From positions 124,001 to 188,000 of the forward strand of contig NZ_JABBFY010000001.1 of NCBI RefSeq assembly GCF_012927115.1: 64,000 bases of DNA. The letters run 5' to 3'. The notes under the pieces are model-generated. The model was given only the letters and a program-made list of their open reading frames with translations, was not told the origin of the DNA and ran no database searches. Position numbers and translations under genes: made by a program. Shown one piece after another: positions 48,341-56,877 of this stretch; the stretch's first letter is position 1, and each line of letters begins with the position of its first letter. This DNA is from Sphingomonas sp. G-3-2-10. Lineage in GTDB: Bacteria; Pseudomonadota; Alphaproteobacteria; Sphingomonadales; Sphingomonadaceae.

Positions 48341-49549
48341 TCAGAGGCTGAAATCCAGCGTCAGCCACAATTTATCGGTGTCGGTCGCGAAGCTGTCCGC
48401 GTCGTAATGCGCGTATCGGGCGGACAGGGTGAAACGGCCGTGGCGAGCACTCGCCAGCAGGTCGAACTCGCTGCCGTAATGCTGGTCCAGCCGGTCGCTG
48501 CTGAAGTCGTGATAGGTCGCGGCCAGCGAGATTGCATCGAACGAGCCGACCTTCTTCCAGCCATGACCGAGCGTCGCGTAGGCGTCGTGCAGGCCGTTGG
48601 GCGGGGTGGTGGTGAACTTGTCGGCCCAGCCCTGCCATTTGAACAGCGAGGAGAGCGGCGTCTGCACGCTGGTGAGCGGCGTTCCGCCATCCGCGCCGAG
48701 CACTTCATAGCCGCCGGTCAGCGTGAAGCCCCTCGCCGCCAGCGAAGCCTCGCTCAGCCAGTAGGTCGCGGCATAGTTGTTGGGATTGCGGTGCCAGTCG
48801 CTCTGCCGCGCGACACTGGCGACATAGCCGAGCGTCAGTCCCTTCGCGATCGGCGTGGTGCCGGCGAAGCGCAGCCCGTAGGTCTGGCTCGACAGACGAT
48901 AGCTCTGCACTGCGGCTTCGTCCTGATCGACCAGATAGGCGAAGGCGGTGAGCTTGCCCGGCTTCGATCCGTAGCTGAGTAGCGCGAAAACATTGTCGCC
49001 GCCCACCGCCTGCTGCCGCGCGCCTGAGCCGTTGCGACCGTTTACGGTCAGGTCGTTCCAGGCGTAGCTGATGTCGGCGCTGAAGCCCTGTGGCTTGCCA
49101 TATTGGACGCGCACCGCGTCGAAGGTCTGCTCGTTTTGCCGAAAGCCCGCCGATCCGACGAAACGCTGGTCGGCAAGATCGAGCCGCTGGCGGCCCAGGG
49201 TCAGCCCCAGTCCGTTCGCGCCCGAATAGCGGATTTGCGCGCGGTTCAGCTCCAGATTGGCGGGGTCGACCACCAGCGGATAGCCGGTCCGCGCGTTGGT
49301 GCCGCTATTATAGTCCTCGACGATCGCGAGGGTTGCTTCGCCTTCGACCAGCACCGACCAGGGGCCGCCGGTTACTTCCACGCCCGGCCGGAGCCTGAGT
49401 GTGAGAGCCTCGGCGGGCAGCGCGATCCCCGCCTGATCGACTGTCTCGTAGCGCAGCCGCGCATCGAGCAACGGCTTTACGCGCACGTCCTGAGCGCAGG
49501 CGGTGCCGCTCGCGAGCAGCGCCGCCAGCAATGCCGGCAACGTCTTCAT
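48341..49549 (-). CDS. Alginate-export-like outer-membrane porin
   Basis: This 402-residue protein has a signal peptide (…ASGTACAQ, residue 20) followed by repeated beta strands of the alginate-export/porin type (RLRPGVEVTGGPWSVLVEGE, LGRQRLDLADQRFVGSAGFR, FDAVRVQYGKPQGFSADIS) and a C-terminal LTLDFSL strand. It is 48 nt upstream of the TonB receptor gene and thus likely in the same operon. It may pass small organic molecules through the outer membrane. The ATG at 49549 has GGGGGA upstream. Confidence 0.8.
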   Translation of the reverse strand: MKTLPALLAALLASGTACAQDVRVKPLLDARLRYETVDQAGIALPAEALTLRLRPGVEVTGGPWSVLVEGEATLAIVEDYNSGTNARTGYPLVVDPANLELNRAQIRYSGANGLGLTLGRQRLDLADQRFVGSAGFRQNEQTFDAVRVQYGKPQGFSADISYAWNDLTVNGRNGSGARQQAVGGDNVFALLSYGSKPGKLTAFAYLVDQDEAAVQSYRLSSQTYGLRFAGTTPIAKGLTLGYVASVARQSDWHRNPNNYAATYWLSEASLAARGFTLTGGYEVLGADGGTPLTSVQTPLSSLFKWQGWADKFTTTPPNGLHDAYATLGHGWKKVGSFDAISLAATYHDFSSDRLDQHYGSEFDLLASARHGRFTLSARYAHYDADSFATDTDKLWLTLDFSL

Positions 49550-49625
49550 GATAGTCCCCCTTGCCGCCATCCGGCCCGTTCCGAGGGAAGCTGGAACGGG
49601 CCGGTCGGCGACTTTCGCTTGTCCG

Positions 49626-50993
49626 TCAGGCCGCGGCGGCGACCATACCGCCCTTGAGCTCGTCGAGCTCGCCGGTCTCGCGCGCCTTCTTGCCATAGAC
49701 GACTTCGAACAGCGGGCTGGCCATCACGGTGGTGACGATCGCCATCAGCACCAGCATCGAGAAGAGCGTCGGTCCGATGATCCCCTTCTGCAGCCCGATA
49801 TTGATGATGATCAGCTCCATCAGCCCACGCGAGTTCATCAGCACGCCGATGCCGAGCGCGGTGCGGTTGTCCTCTCCCGAGAAGCGCGCGGCGGCATAAC
49901 AGGCGCCGAACTTGGCGAGGATCGAGACGATCAGGATGCCGAACGCGATCAGAAGCAGCTCGACCGAATTGACCATGTCCATCCGGGTGTTGAGGCCCGA
50001 GTAAGTGAAGAACATCGGCAGAAGCAGCACCACCGCGAGCGGCTCGATCTTCTTGCGCAGTTCGTCCGCGAACAGTCCGCGCGGCATCACCACGCCGAGG
50101 ATGAACCCGCCGAAGATCGCATGGATTCCAACCACGTCCATGAAGAAGGCCGAAGTGCAGAAGGCGATCAGCACGACTGCGAGAATCGTGGGGCTCATCT
50201 CGCCCTTGGCCTCGACGGCGCGGGCGAGGGGCGCCAGCAGCTTGCCGCCGAACAGCACGACGATACCCGCCCAGAGCAAACCGCCGCCGATCGCGAGGAT
50301 CGCCACGCCGGGGCCACCACCGAAGGTGGCGAGCACGACAGCGAGGACGCACCACGACACCGCGTCGTCGAACGCGCCGGCCGTCAGCGACAGCGTGCCG
50401 AGCGAGGTGTTGCTCAGGCCGCGCTCATGGATGATGCGGGCGAGCATCGGGAATGCGGTCAGCGCGATGCACGCGCCGAGGAACAGCGTGGCGCTGGCCT
50501 GCGAGATGCCAGGCGTGAAGAGGCCCGGCACGCCGAGCAGCATCGGTGTGATCAGTGCGGCGAGGAGGAACGGCACGAGGATGCCCGAGAAGGACACCGT
50601 CATCGCGCTCTTCGCCTTCGACTTGAAATGATCGATGCGCAGCGTGGTGCCGACCAGGAACATGTAGAGTCCCACGCCGAGCTGGGCGCCGACATAAAGG
50701 ACGTTCTTCGATTCCTTGGGGAAGATCGCGGCCTGGATCTCCGGGAATAGCAGCCCGAGCAGCGATGGCCCGAGGACCACGCCCGCGATCATCTCGCCGA
50801 CGACCTGCGGCTGGCCGAGGAATTTCTGGCCGAGCCAGCCGACCACGCGGCAGGTGAGGACGATCACGGCAAGCTGGAGGAAGAAATGGATGCTGTAGTC
50901 GCTCGGCGACATCGTCTTCACGCCGGCCACCACCGGCCCATGCGGCGCAAGCACGTCGCTCAACACGCGAATGACTTCGCTGAACGGATCCAT
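49626..50993 (-). CDS. Cation:proton antiporter, CPA2 family
   Basis: This 455-residue protein has about 13 membrane helices and the CPA2 marks: QPQVVGEMIAGVVLGPSLLG, the conserved ALTAFPMLARIIHE and the ion-binding Asp-Asp in LTAGAFDDAVSWCVL. It exchanges Na+ or K+ for H+ across the inner membrane. The ATG at 50993 is preceded by GGGGGAGAG. It is 76 nt upstream of the porin gene on the same strand and may be the first gene of the porin/TonB/dehalogenase operon. A role in countering acid released by dehalogenation is a tempting but untested idea. Confidence 0.9.
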   Translation of the reverse strand: MDPFSEVIRVLSDVLAPHGPVVAGVKTMSPSDYSIHFFLQLAVIVLTCRVVGWLGQKFLGQPQVVGEMIAGVVLGPSLLGLLFPEIQAAIFPKESKNVLYVGAQLGVGLYMFLVGTTLRIDHFKSKAKSAMTVSFSGILVPFLLAALITPMLLGVPGLFTPGISQASATLFLGACIALTAFPMLARIIHERGLSNTSLGTLSLTAGAFDDAVSWCVLAVVLATFGGGPGVAILAIGGGLLWAGIVVLFGGKLLAPLARAVEAKGEMSPTILAVVLIAFCTSAFFMDVVGIHAIFGGFILGVVMPRGLFADELRKKIEPLAVVLLLPMFFTYSGLNTRMDMVNSVELLLIAFGILIVSILAKFGACYAAARFSGEDNRTALGIGVLMNSRGLMELIIINIGLQKGIIGPTLFSMLVLMAIVTTVMASPLFEVVYGKKARETGELDELKGGMVAAAA

Positions 50994-51122
50994 TTCACTC
51001 TCCCCCAACGCGCCCGACCGGCAGGTCCGGGCGCTTTCCTGTGCTCAGACAAGAGGGCGGAGCCGGTCCTGCGCAATCGGAAAAGATGCAGTCGCGTGCA
51101 TTTTTCCGGGCCGCGCGCGCTT

Positions 51123-51142
51123 TGTGTTGCGCGGCCAACACA
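51123..51142. repeat. 7-bp inverted repeat upstream of the toxin-antitoxin genes
   Basis: TGTGTTG at 51123-51129 is complementary to CAACACA at 51136-51142 with a 6-nt spacer. It lies between the antiporter start and the antitoxin operator. It could be a terminator or an additional regulator site. Confidence 0.4.
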
Positions 51143-51151
51143 GAGTAGTAA

Positions 51152-51194
51152 TGTACCTACATGACAACGCGGACAATATAGGTACGTAGGTACA
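51152..51194. promoter_or_regulatory. Antitoxin operator, paired GTACCTAC/GTAGGTAC sites
   Basis: TGTACCTAC at 51152-51160 is the reverse complement of GTAGGTACA at 51186-51194, and the second arm is preceded by a direct GGTAC repeat at 51181-51185. The second arm reaches to 2 nt before the antitoxin ATG at 51197, so the bound antitoxin would block both promoter and ribosome site. Confidence 0.65.
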
Positions 51195-51196
51195 AA

Positions 51197-51445
51197 ATGA
51201 AGGTCATCAGTAGCCGCGATTTCAATCAGGACGTGAGTAGCGCGAAGCGACTCGCGCGACTCGAACCGGTGTTCGTCACCGATCGCGGCAAGCCCACGCA
51301 CGTGCTGATGAGCATCGCCGCGTTCCGCCAGCTGACCGGCGCGACCGAGAGCGTGGTGGACTTGCTGGCGATGCCCGGCGCCACGGGCTCGGATCTCGAT
51401 CCACCCGCTGCCGAGAGCTGGGACCGGCGAGCGGATTTGCGCTGA
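51197..51445 (+). CDS. Type II antitoxin, Phd/YefM family
   Basis: This 82-residue protein has the Phd/YefM N-terminal DNA-binding fold (MKVISSRDFNQDVSSAKRLA, then PVFVTDRGKPTHVLMSIAAF) and a C-terminal tail that should wrap the toxin. It represses its own promoter, in agreement with the palindromic sites just upstream. Its stop overlaps the toxin ATG (ATGA-type overlap at 51442-51445), coupling the two. Confidence 0.9.
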   Translation: MKVISSRDFNQDVSSAKRLARLEPVFVTDRGKPTHVLMSIAAFRQLTGATESVVDLLAMPGATGSDLDPPAAESWDRRADLR

Positions 51446-51942
51446 TGTTCCTGCTCGACACCGATATCGTCTTCGAACTGCGCCACGCCCGCGCCGGGCG
51501 CACCGATCCCGGCTTCACCGCATGGGCTTCGGGCGTTTCCACCCAGACCCTGTTCGTCTCGTCGATCGCGTTGCTCGAGCTGGGCAATGCGGCGACGCAG
51601 CTCGAACGCAAGGACAAGGCGGCCGCGCAGGCGATCGAGAGCTGGATCGATGCGCAGGTGATCCCGGCGTTCGAAGGGCGGATCCTGCCGGTGGATACTG
51701 CGACGGTCCGGCGGCGCGCGCAGCTTCCCTACGCCGATTCGCGCGACGGACTGATCGCGGCGACCGCCCTGGAGCATGGCCTGACGCTCGTCACGCGCAA
51801 CACCGCCGCGTTTCGGGCGGGGCGGGTGAAGCTGTTCAATCCCTGGGGCTATACGCCCGACGCGTTCGACGAGGATCAGGACTGGCGGCAAGCGGCGCGC
51901 GCCGGGCCGCAATGGCTGAAGAACCTGTTCGTTCGCGCATGA
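51445..51942 (+). CDS. Type II toxin, PIN-domain ribonuclease (VapC-like)
   Basis: This 165-residue protein is a PIN-domain RNase. The acidic residues sit at LLDTDIVFELRH (Asp5/Asp7), SIALLELGNAAT (Glu about 46) and ADSRDGLIAATALEHG (Asp about 111), which together bind the metal ion. LVTRNTAAFRAGRVKLFNPW closes the domain. VapC-like toxins cut tRNA or rRNA. About 30 extra residues at the C-terminus (DAFDEDQDWRQAARAGPQWL) go beyond the usual PIN length. It is coupled to the antitoxin gene. Confidence 0.9.
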   Translation: MFLLDTDIVFELRHARAGRTDPGFTAWASGVSTQTLFVSSIALLELGNAATQLERKDKAAAQAIESWIDAQVIPAFEGRILPVDTATVRRRAQLPYADSRDGLIAATALEHGLTLVTRNTAAFRAGRVKLFNPWGYTPDAFDEDQDWRQAARAGPQWLKNLFVRA

Positions 51943-51990
51943 TCCCTGATGCGCGATGACAGGCGCGGCGCGATGGGTTATGGGGGCGGC

Positions 51991-52323
51991 ATGTTCCGCC
52001 GTGGCTGGTTCCTGCTGGTCTGCCTGCTCGCATCGTCGCTGATCGCGACGACGACGGTGCATGCGCGTGAGGACATTCCCGGCGTCGAACTGTCGTGCAG
52101 CGGCATCACGCACCTGAGCGGCGAAGTGGAAGAACCCGCCGGAACCGTCGATCCGGGGCAGCCGCATCATCACGGCGCCTGTCATGGGCATGGCTATGCG
52201 ACGCCGGCCACATCGGTTGCCGTTTCGGCGGCGGTGTCGCGGTCCCAGGGGCCGGTCGCCGCCCGCTATGCGCGGCTTGCCCGCCACACCCTCGATCCCG
52301 CGCTGAGGCCTCCCCGGGCCTGA
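51991..52323 (+). CDS. Small exported His-rich protein upstream of the RND genes
   Basis: This protein of about 110 residues has an N-terminal signal peptide (FLLVCLLASSLIATTTVHAR) and a His-rich patch (PHHHGACHGHG) that may bind metal. Its position just before heavy-metal RND genes resembles the small periplasmic regulators called CzcI/CopI-like in other bacteria. Earlier in-frame ATGs at 51949 and 51973 exist; the one at 51991 gives the cleanest signal peptide and has GGGGGCGG before it. Confidence 0.5.
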   Translation: MFRRGWFLLVCLLASSLIATTTVHAREDIPGVELSCSGITHLSGEVEEPAGTVDPGQPHHHGACHGHGYATPATSVAVSAAVSRSQGPVAARYARLARHTLDPALRPPRA

Positions 52324-52406
52324 CGCCGCGCGCTCCGGCGCGTTCCGCCATAACCAGCTCAGCCAGCCGGCGCCGAAGGTGCGCGCCTGCTTCGGGGAAT
52401 CCGTCC

Positions 52407-53549
52407 ATGACGTTCAGATATGCGGCATTGCCGCTCGCTATTCTCATCCTGCTTCCGGCCTGCAACGGCGCGGAACCGCCCGCCAACACCAGCCCAGCCG
52501 AAGCCGCGGAAGCCGATCATGACGAGGAAGGCGTGGTCACGCTCACCGCGCGGCAGATCGCCACGGCAGGCATCGAACTCACCCATCCCGTGATCGGCGG
52601 CAGCGGCGGCGCGATCGAGCTGCCCGCGACGATCGAGGGGGATGCCGACGCCATACGCGTCGTCGCCGCGCCGATTTCCGGCCGCGTCATCGCGCTGAAC
52701 CGCAACCTTGGCGACGCAGTACGCCGTGGCGAGACGCTGGCGATCCTCGAAAGCCGCGAAGCGGCGTCGCTCCATGCCGAAGTGGAGAAAGCCCGCACCC
52801 GGCTCGACTTGGCGCGCGCGACGCTGGCGCGGGACGAGGCGCTGTACAAGCGCGGCTTCCGCCCCTTGCGCGAAGTGGAGATTTCGCGCGCCGGTTTCGC
52901 CGAGGCAGAGACCAATCTGCAGCTGGCGCGGCAACAGGCTTCGGCTTCGGGCGCGCGGGGCGGGGGGCTCAATCGCATCGCCGTCACCGCGCCGATCGCG
53001 GGCCGGGTCATCGCCCGCCGCGCGACGCTGGGGCAGATGTTCATGGCCGACGCCGCCGATACCGAGCTTTTCCGCATCGCCGATACCAGCCGGCTGAGCG
53101 TCGCCCTGTCGCTTTCCTCGGCCGATGCCGCGCGCATCCCGCCCGGTACGCCGGTGGAGATCGTGGCCGGGGGGCGGCGCGGGAATGCGAAGATCCGCTT
53201 CGTGTCCCCCGCGCTCGACGCAGAGACGCGGCAGGTGCCGGCGATCGCGATGCTCGACACTCGTGCGGGCCAGTGGCGCGTCGGCGAGACGGTGACCGCG
53301 ACCGTGCGGCTGGCCGCCGATGGCGACGCGGCGATCCGCGTGCCCTCCACGGCGGTACAGACGGTGGAGGGCAAGACCGTGGTGTTCGTCCGCACCGAAA
53401 GCGGCTTCCGCGCGGTGCCCGTTACGCTGGGCCGGCAGGACGGCGCGATGGTGGTGGTGACGGGGCTGACCGGGCGCGAGCAGATCGCGGCGGCGAACAG
53501 CTTCACGCTGAAATCCGCGCTCGGCGCGACCGAAGAGCATGGCCACTGA
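52407..53549 (+). CDS. RND periplasmic adaptor (CzcB-like)
   Basis: This 380-residue lipoprotein has a lipobox at LPAC (residue about 20). The membrane-fusion fold follows: a barrel-sandwich hybrid with VVAAPISGRVIALNRNLGDA, an alpha-hairpin (RTRLDLARATLARDEALYKR) and the second lipoyl half IAVTAPIAGRVIARRATLGQ. The end is the usual barrel (VRVPSTAVQTVEGKTVVFVR). It connects the inner-membrane pump with an outer-membrane channel. The pump gene begins within its last codons. No CzcC-type channel gene is found next to it. Confidence 0.88.
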   Translation: MTFRYAALPLAILILLPACNGAEPPANTSPAEAAEADHDEEGVVTLTARQIATAGIELTHPVIGGSGGAIELPATIEGDADAIRVVAAPISGRVIALNRNLGDAVRRGETLAILESREAASLHAEVEKARTRLDLARATLARDEALYKRGFRPLREVEISRAGFAEAETNLQLARQQASASGARGGGLNRIAVTAPIAGRVIARRATLGQMFMADAADTELFRIADTSRLSVALSLSSADAARIPPGTPVEIVAGGRRGNAKIRFVSPALDAETRQVPAIAMLDTRAGQWRVGETVTATVRLAADGDAAIRVPSTAVQTVEGKTVVFVRTESGFRAVPVTLGRQDGAMVVVTGLTGREQIAAANSFTLKSALGATEEHGH

Positions 53550-56500
53550 GATGATCGAACGCATCGTCAGCTGGGCCGTGGACAAGCGCTGGCTCGTCCT
53601 CCTCCTCACCTTCATCGCCGCGATCGTCGGCGGGGTTTCGCTCTATCGCCTGCCGATCGACGCGGTGCCCGACATCACCAACAATCAGGTGCAGGTGAAC
53701 ATCGTCGCGCCGGCGCTGTCGCCGGAGTTGATCGAGAAGCAGGTTGCGTTTCCGATCGAGACGGCGCTGGCCGGGATACGGGGGCTGGAGTCCACCCGTT
53801 CGCTCAGCCGGAACGGTTTCGTGCAGGTTACGGCCGTTTTCACCGACTCCACCGACATCTATTTCGCGCGAAGCCAGGTGCAGGAGCGGCTGACCGCGGT
53901 GCAGGCCGATCTGCCCGCGGGCGCGGTTCCCGAAATGGGGCCGATCGCGACGGGGCTGGGCGAAGTCTATATCTGGACGCTGCACTATGCCGAGCGCGCG
54001 CATGAGGGACACCGCCCCGGCGAGCCCGGGCTGCAGCCCGATGGCAGCTACATTACCCCCGAGGGCGACCGGCTGGAAAGCGCGGCGGACAAGGCGACCT
54101 ATCTCCACACCGTGCAGGACTGGATCGTCGCGCCGCAGGTGAAATCGGTGGACGGCGTGGCCGGGATCGACTCGCTCGGCGGGTTCGAGAAGGAATATCT
54201 GATCGTCCCCGACGCGCAGCGCCTTGCCGCGCTGCGCCTGTCGCTGTCCGATCTCGCGACAGCGCTGGAGCGCAACAATGTCGCTACCGGCGGCGGCACC
54301 GTGAACCGCAATGGCGAGGGGCTGGCGGTGCGCGCCGACGCGCGCGTCCGCAGCCTCGCCGAACTGCGCGGCACGGTGATCGCCACGCGCGAGGGAACGC
54401 CGGTCACGCTGGGTCAGGTCGCCGAGGTGCGGCTGGGGCAGGGCGTCCGGCTGGGCGCGGCGTCGGAAAATGGACAGGAAGTCATCACCGGCACCGCGAT
54501 CATGCGGATCGGCGAGAACAGCCGCACCGTCTCCACCGGCGTGGATGCGAAGCTGAAGGCGATCGCGCCGTCATTGCCGCGCGACATCGTGATCGAGCCG
54601 GTGCTTGACCGCACCCAGCTGGTCAACGCGACGATCGGGACGGTGACGAAGAACCTGTCCGAAGGCGCCTTGCTGGTGATCGTCGTGCTGTTCGCACTGC
54701 TCGGCAATTTCCGTGCTGCGCTGATCGCGGCGCTGGTTATCCCGATCACCATGTTGCTGACCGGGTTCGGGATGCTGCAGGCGGGTGTGTCGGCCAATCT
54801 GATGAGTCTCGGCGCGCTCGATTTCGGGCTGATCGTCGATGGCGCGGTGATCATCGTCGAGAATGCGTTGCGAAGGATCGCCGAGCGGCAGCATGAAGAA
54901 GGGCGCACCTTGACGGTGCCCGAACGGCTGGCGGTGGTCTCCGCCGCCGCGCGCGAGATGATCCGGCCCTCGGTCTATGGCCAGGCGATCATCATTCTCG
55001 TCTATCTGCCGTTGCTCACCCTGTCGGGCGTCGAGGGAAAGACGTTCGAGCCGATGGCGCTGACCGTGATCATCGCATTGGTCTTCGCCTTCATCCTCTC
55101 GCTCACCTTCGTGCCCGCGGCGATCGGGGTGATGCTGTCGAAGCCGGTCGAGGAGAAGGAAGGGCGCATCGTCGGCTGGCTCCGCCGGGGCTACCGCCCG
55201 GGGCTCGACCGGGCGATGGCGCGGCCGAAGACGACGCTGGGCATCGCGATCGGGGCGCTGGCGTTGGCGGCGGGCGGTTTCGCCACGTTGGGCCAGGAAT
55301 TCCTGCCCCAGCTCGACGAAGGCGATGTGCTGGTCTCGGCCTTCCGCACGCCGGGAACCTCGGTCGAGCAGAGCCAGAAGATGCAGGCGCAGATCGAACG
55401 CGCGCTGCACGGGATGCCCGAGATCCGCGTCGTCTTTTCGCGCACCGGTACGGCGGAGGTCGCATCCGATCCGATGCCGCCCAACGCGACCGATACGTTC
55501 ATCATGCTCAAGCCGCGCCGCGAATGGCCCAATCCGTCGGAGGACAAGGCGAAGCTGGTCGAGCGGATCGAGGCCCGGCTCGCGCAGGTGCCGGGCCATG
55601 CCTATGAAGTGACCCAGCCGATCCAGATGCGCTTCAACGAGCTGATCGCCGGCGTGCGGTCCGACGTGGCGGTAAAGGTCTTCGGCGAGGACTTCGGCGA
55701 GATGAACGCCACCGCGCAGCGGATCGCCGCGATCCTGCGGCGCATCCCGGGCGCGGAGGACGTCAAGGTCGAGCAGACCGAAGGCCTGCCGATGCTAGAC
55801 ATCGCTTTCCGCCACGACGCCGCATCGCGGCTGGGCGTGCAGGCGCAGGACGTGACCGACACCGTCGCGGCGGCCGTGGGCGGGCGCGAGGCCGGGGTGA
55901 TCTTCGAAGGCGACCGGCGCTTTCCGGTCGTGATCCGTCTGTCCGATGCGGTGCGCAGCGATATCGAGGCGCTGGGTCAGGTGCCCGTCCCGACGCCATC
56001 GGGCGCGTTCGTGCCGCTGGCGTCGGTGGCGGAGATCCGCCTTTCCGACGGCCCCAACCAGGTGAGCCGGGAGAACGGCAAGCGCCGGGTGGTGGTGCAG
56101 GCCAATGTGCGCGGCCGCGACGTGGCGAGCATGGTCGCCGAAGCCGAAGCCGCGATCGCGCGCGAGGTTCAGCTGCCTGCGGGGATCTGGCTCGAATGGG
56201 GCGGTCAGTTCGAAAATCTCGCTTCGGCGCGCGATCGGCTGGCGATCGTCGTGCCTGCCTGTTTCGTGCTGATCCTGCTGCTGCTCCACGGCGCGCTGGG
56301 CAATGTCCGCGATGCGCTGATCGTGTTCACCGCGGTGCCGCTGGCGCTGGTCGGGGGGGTGGCGGCGCTGCTGTTGCGGGGCATGCCCTTCTCGATCTCG
56401 GCGGCGGTGGGGTTCATCGCGCTTTCGGGCATCGCGGTGCTCAACGGACTGGTGATGCTGACTGCGATCCAGCAGCTGATGGCGCAGGGCAGGGACCGGG

Positions 56501-56727
56501 CGGCGGCGGCGCGCGAGGGTGCGCTGATGCGGTTGCGGCCGGTGGCGATGACTGCGCTGGTGGCTAGCCTGGGCTTCCTGCCGATGGCGCTGGGGCATGG
56601 CGCGGGGGCGGAGTTGCAGAAGCCGCTCGCGACGGTGGTGATCGGCGGGCTGGTGTCGGCGACGCTGCTGACCCTGTTCGTCCTGCCGACGCTCTATGCG
56701 CGGCTGGGGCGCGCGCGGCCGGGGTGA
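53539..56727 (+). CDS. Heavy-metal RND efflux pump (CzcA family)
   Basis: This 1,062-residue protein has 12 membrane helices and two large periplasmic loops. Family marks are PIDAVPDITNNQVQVNIVAP at residue 37 and helix 4 LGALDFGLIVDGAVIIVENA, whose Asp-Gly and Glu residues act in proton transfer for heavy-metal exporters. Also seen are SFSGVEGKTFEPMALTVI-like, and QEFLPQLDEGDVLVSAFRTP. The metal is likely Co/Zn/Cd or Cu; sequence alone cannot fix it. Two starts (53539 and 53551) are possible, the first overlapping the adaptor gene by 11 bp. The channel component must come from another locus. Confidence 0.93.
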   Translation: MATEMIERIVSWAVDKRWLVLLLTFIAAIVGGVSLYRLPIDAVPDITNNQVQVNIVAPALSPELIEKQVAFPIETALAGIRGLESTRSLSRNGFVQVTAVFTDSTDIYFARSQVQERLTAVQADLPAGAVPEMGPIATGLGEVYIWTLHYAERAHEGHRPGEPGLQPDGSYITPEGDRLESAADKATYLHTVQDWIVAPQVKSVDGVAGIDSLGGFEKEYLIVPDAQRLAALRLSLSDLATALERNNVATGGGTVNRNGEGLAVRADARVRSLAELRGTVIATREGTPVTLGQVAEVRLGQGVRLGAASENGQEVITGTAIMRIGENSRTVSTGVDAKLKAIAPSLPRDIVIEPVLDRTQLVNATIGTVTKNLSEGALLVIVVLFALLGNFRAALIAALVIPITMLLTGFGMLQAGVSANLMSLGALDFGLIVDGAVIIVENALRRIAERQHEEGRTLTVPERLAVVSAAAREMIRPSVYGQAIIILVYLPLLTLSGVEGKTFEPMALTVIIALVFAFILSLTFVPAAIGVMLSKPVEEKEGRIVGWLRRGYRPGLDRAMARPKTTLGIAIGALALAAGGFATLGQEFLPQLDEGDVLVSAFRTPGTSVEQSQKMQAQIERALHGMPEIRVVFSRTGTAEVASDPMPPNATDTFIMLKPRREWPNPSEDKAKLVERIEARLAQVPGHAYEVTQPIQMRFNELIAGVRSDVAVKVFGEDFGEMNATAQRIAAILRRIPGAEDVKVEQTEGLPMLDIAFRHDAASRLGVQAQDVTDTVAAAVGGREAGVIFEGDRRFPVVIRLSDAVRSDIEALGQVPVPTPSGAFVPLASVAEIRLSDGPNQVSRENGKRRVVVQANVRGRDVASMVAEAEAAIAREVQLPAGIWLEWGGQFENLASARDRLAIVVPACFVLILLLLHGALGNVRDALIVFTAVPLALVGGVAALLLRGMPFSISAAVGFIALSGIAVLNGLVMLTAIQQLMAQGRDRAAAAREGALMRLRPVAMTALVASLGFLPMALGHGAGAELQKPLATVVIGGLVSATLLTLFVLPTLYARLGRARPG

Positions 56728-56832
56728 AGCGCGCGCGTCACCACTAAACACTACGCAATGCGACAGGTTGCAACTTGGTGTGCACGTTCCCGCTCCGGCA
56801 GAAACTCGCCCGATCGGCACGCCTGACGAACA

Positions 56833-56863
56833 GGCTGGAAGACCGGTCACAGGTTTTCCAGCC
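56833..56863 (+). promoter_or_regulatory. Leader hairpin upstream of the autotransporter gene
   Basis: GGCTGGAA at 56833-56840 pairs with TTCCAGCC at 56856-56863 around a 15-nt loop, 14 bp before the ATG at 56878. It is a perfect 8-bp inverted repeat. It could be an operator or an RNA element; a short U-run is included in the second arm. Confidence 0.4.
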
Positions 56864-56877
56864 GGAGTTCGAGTCCC

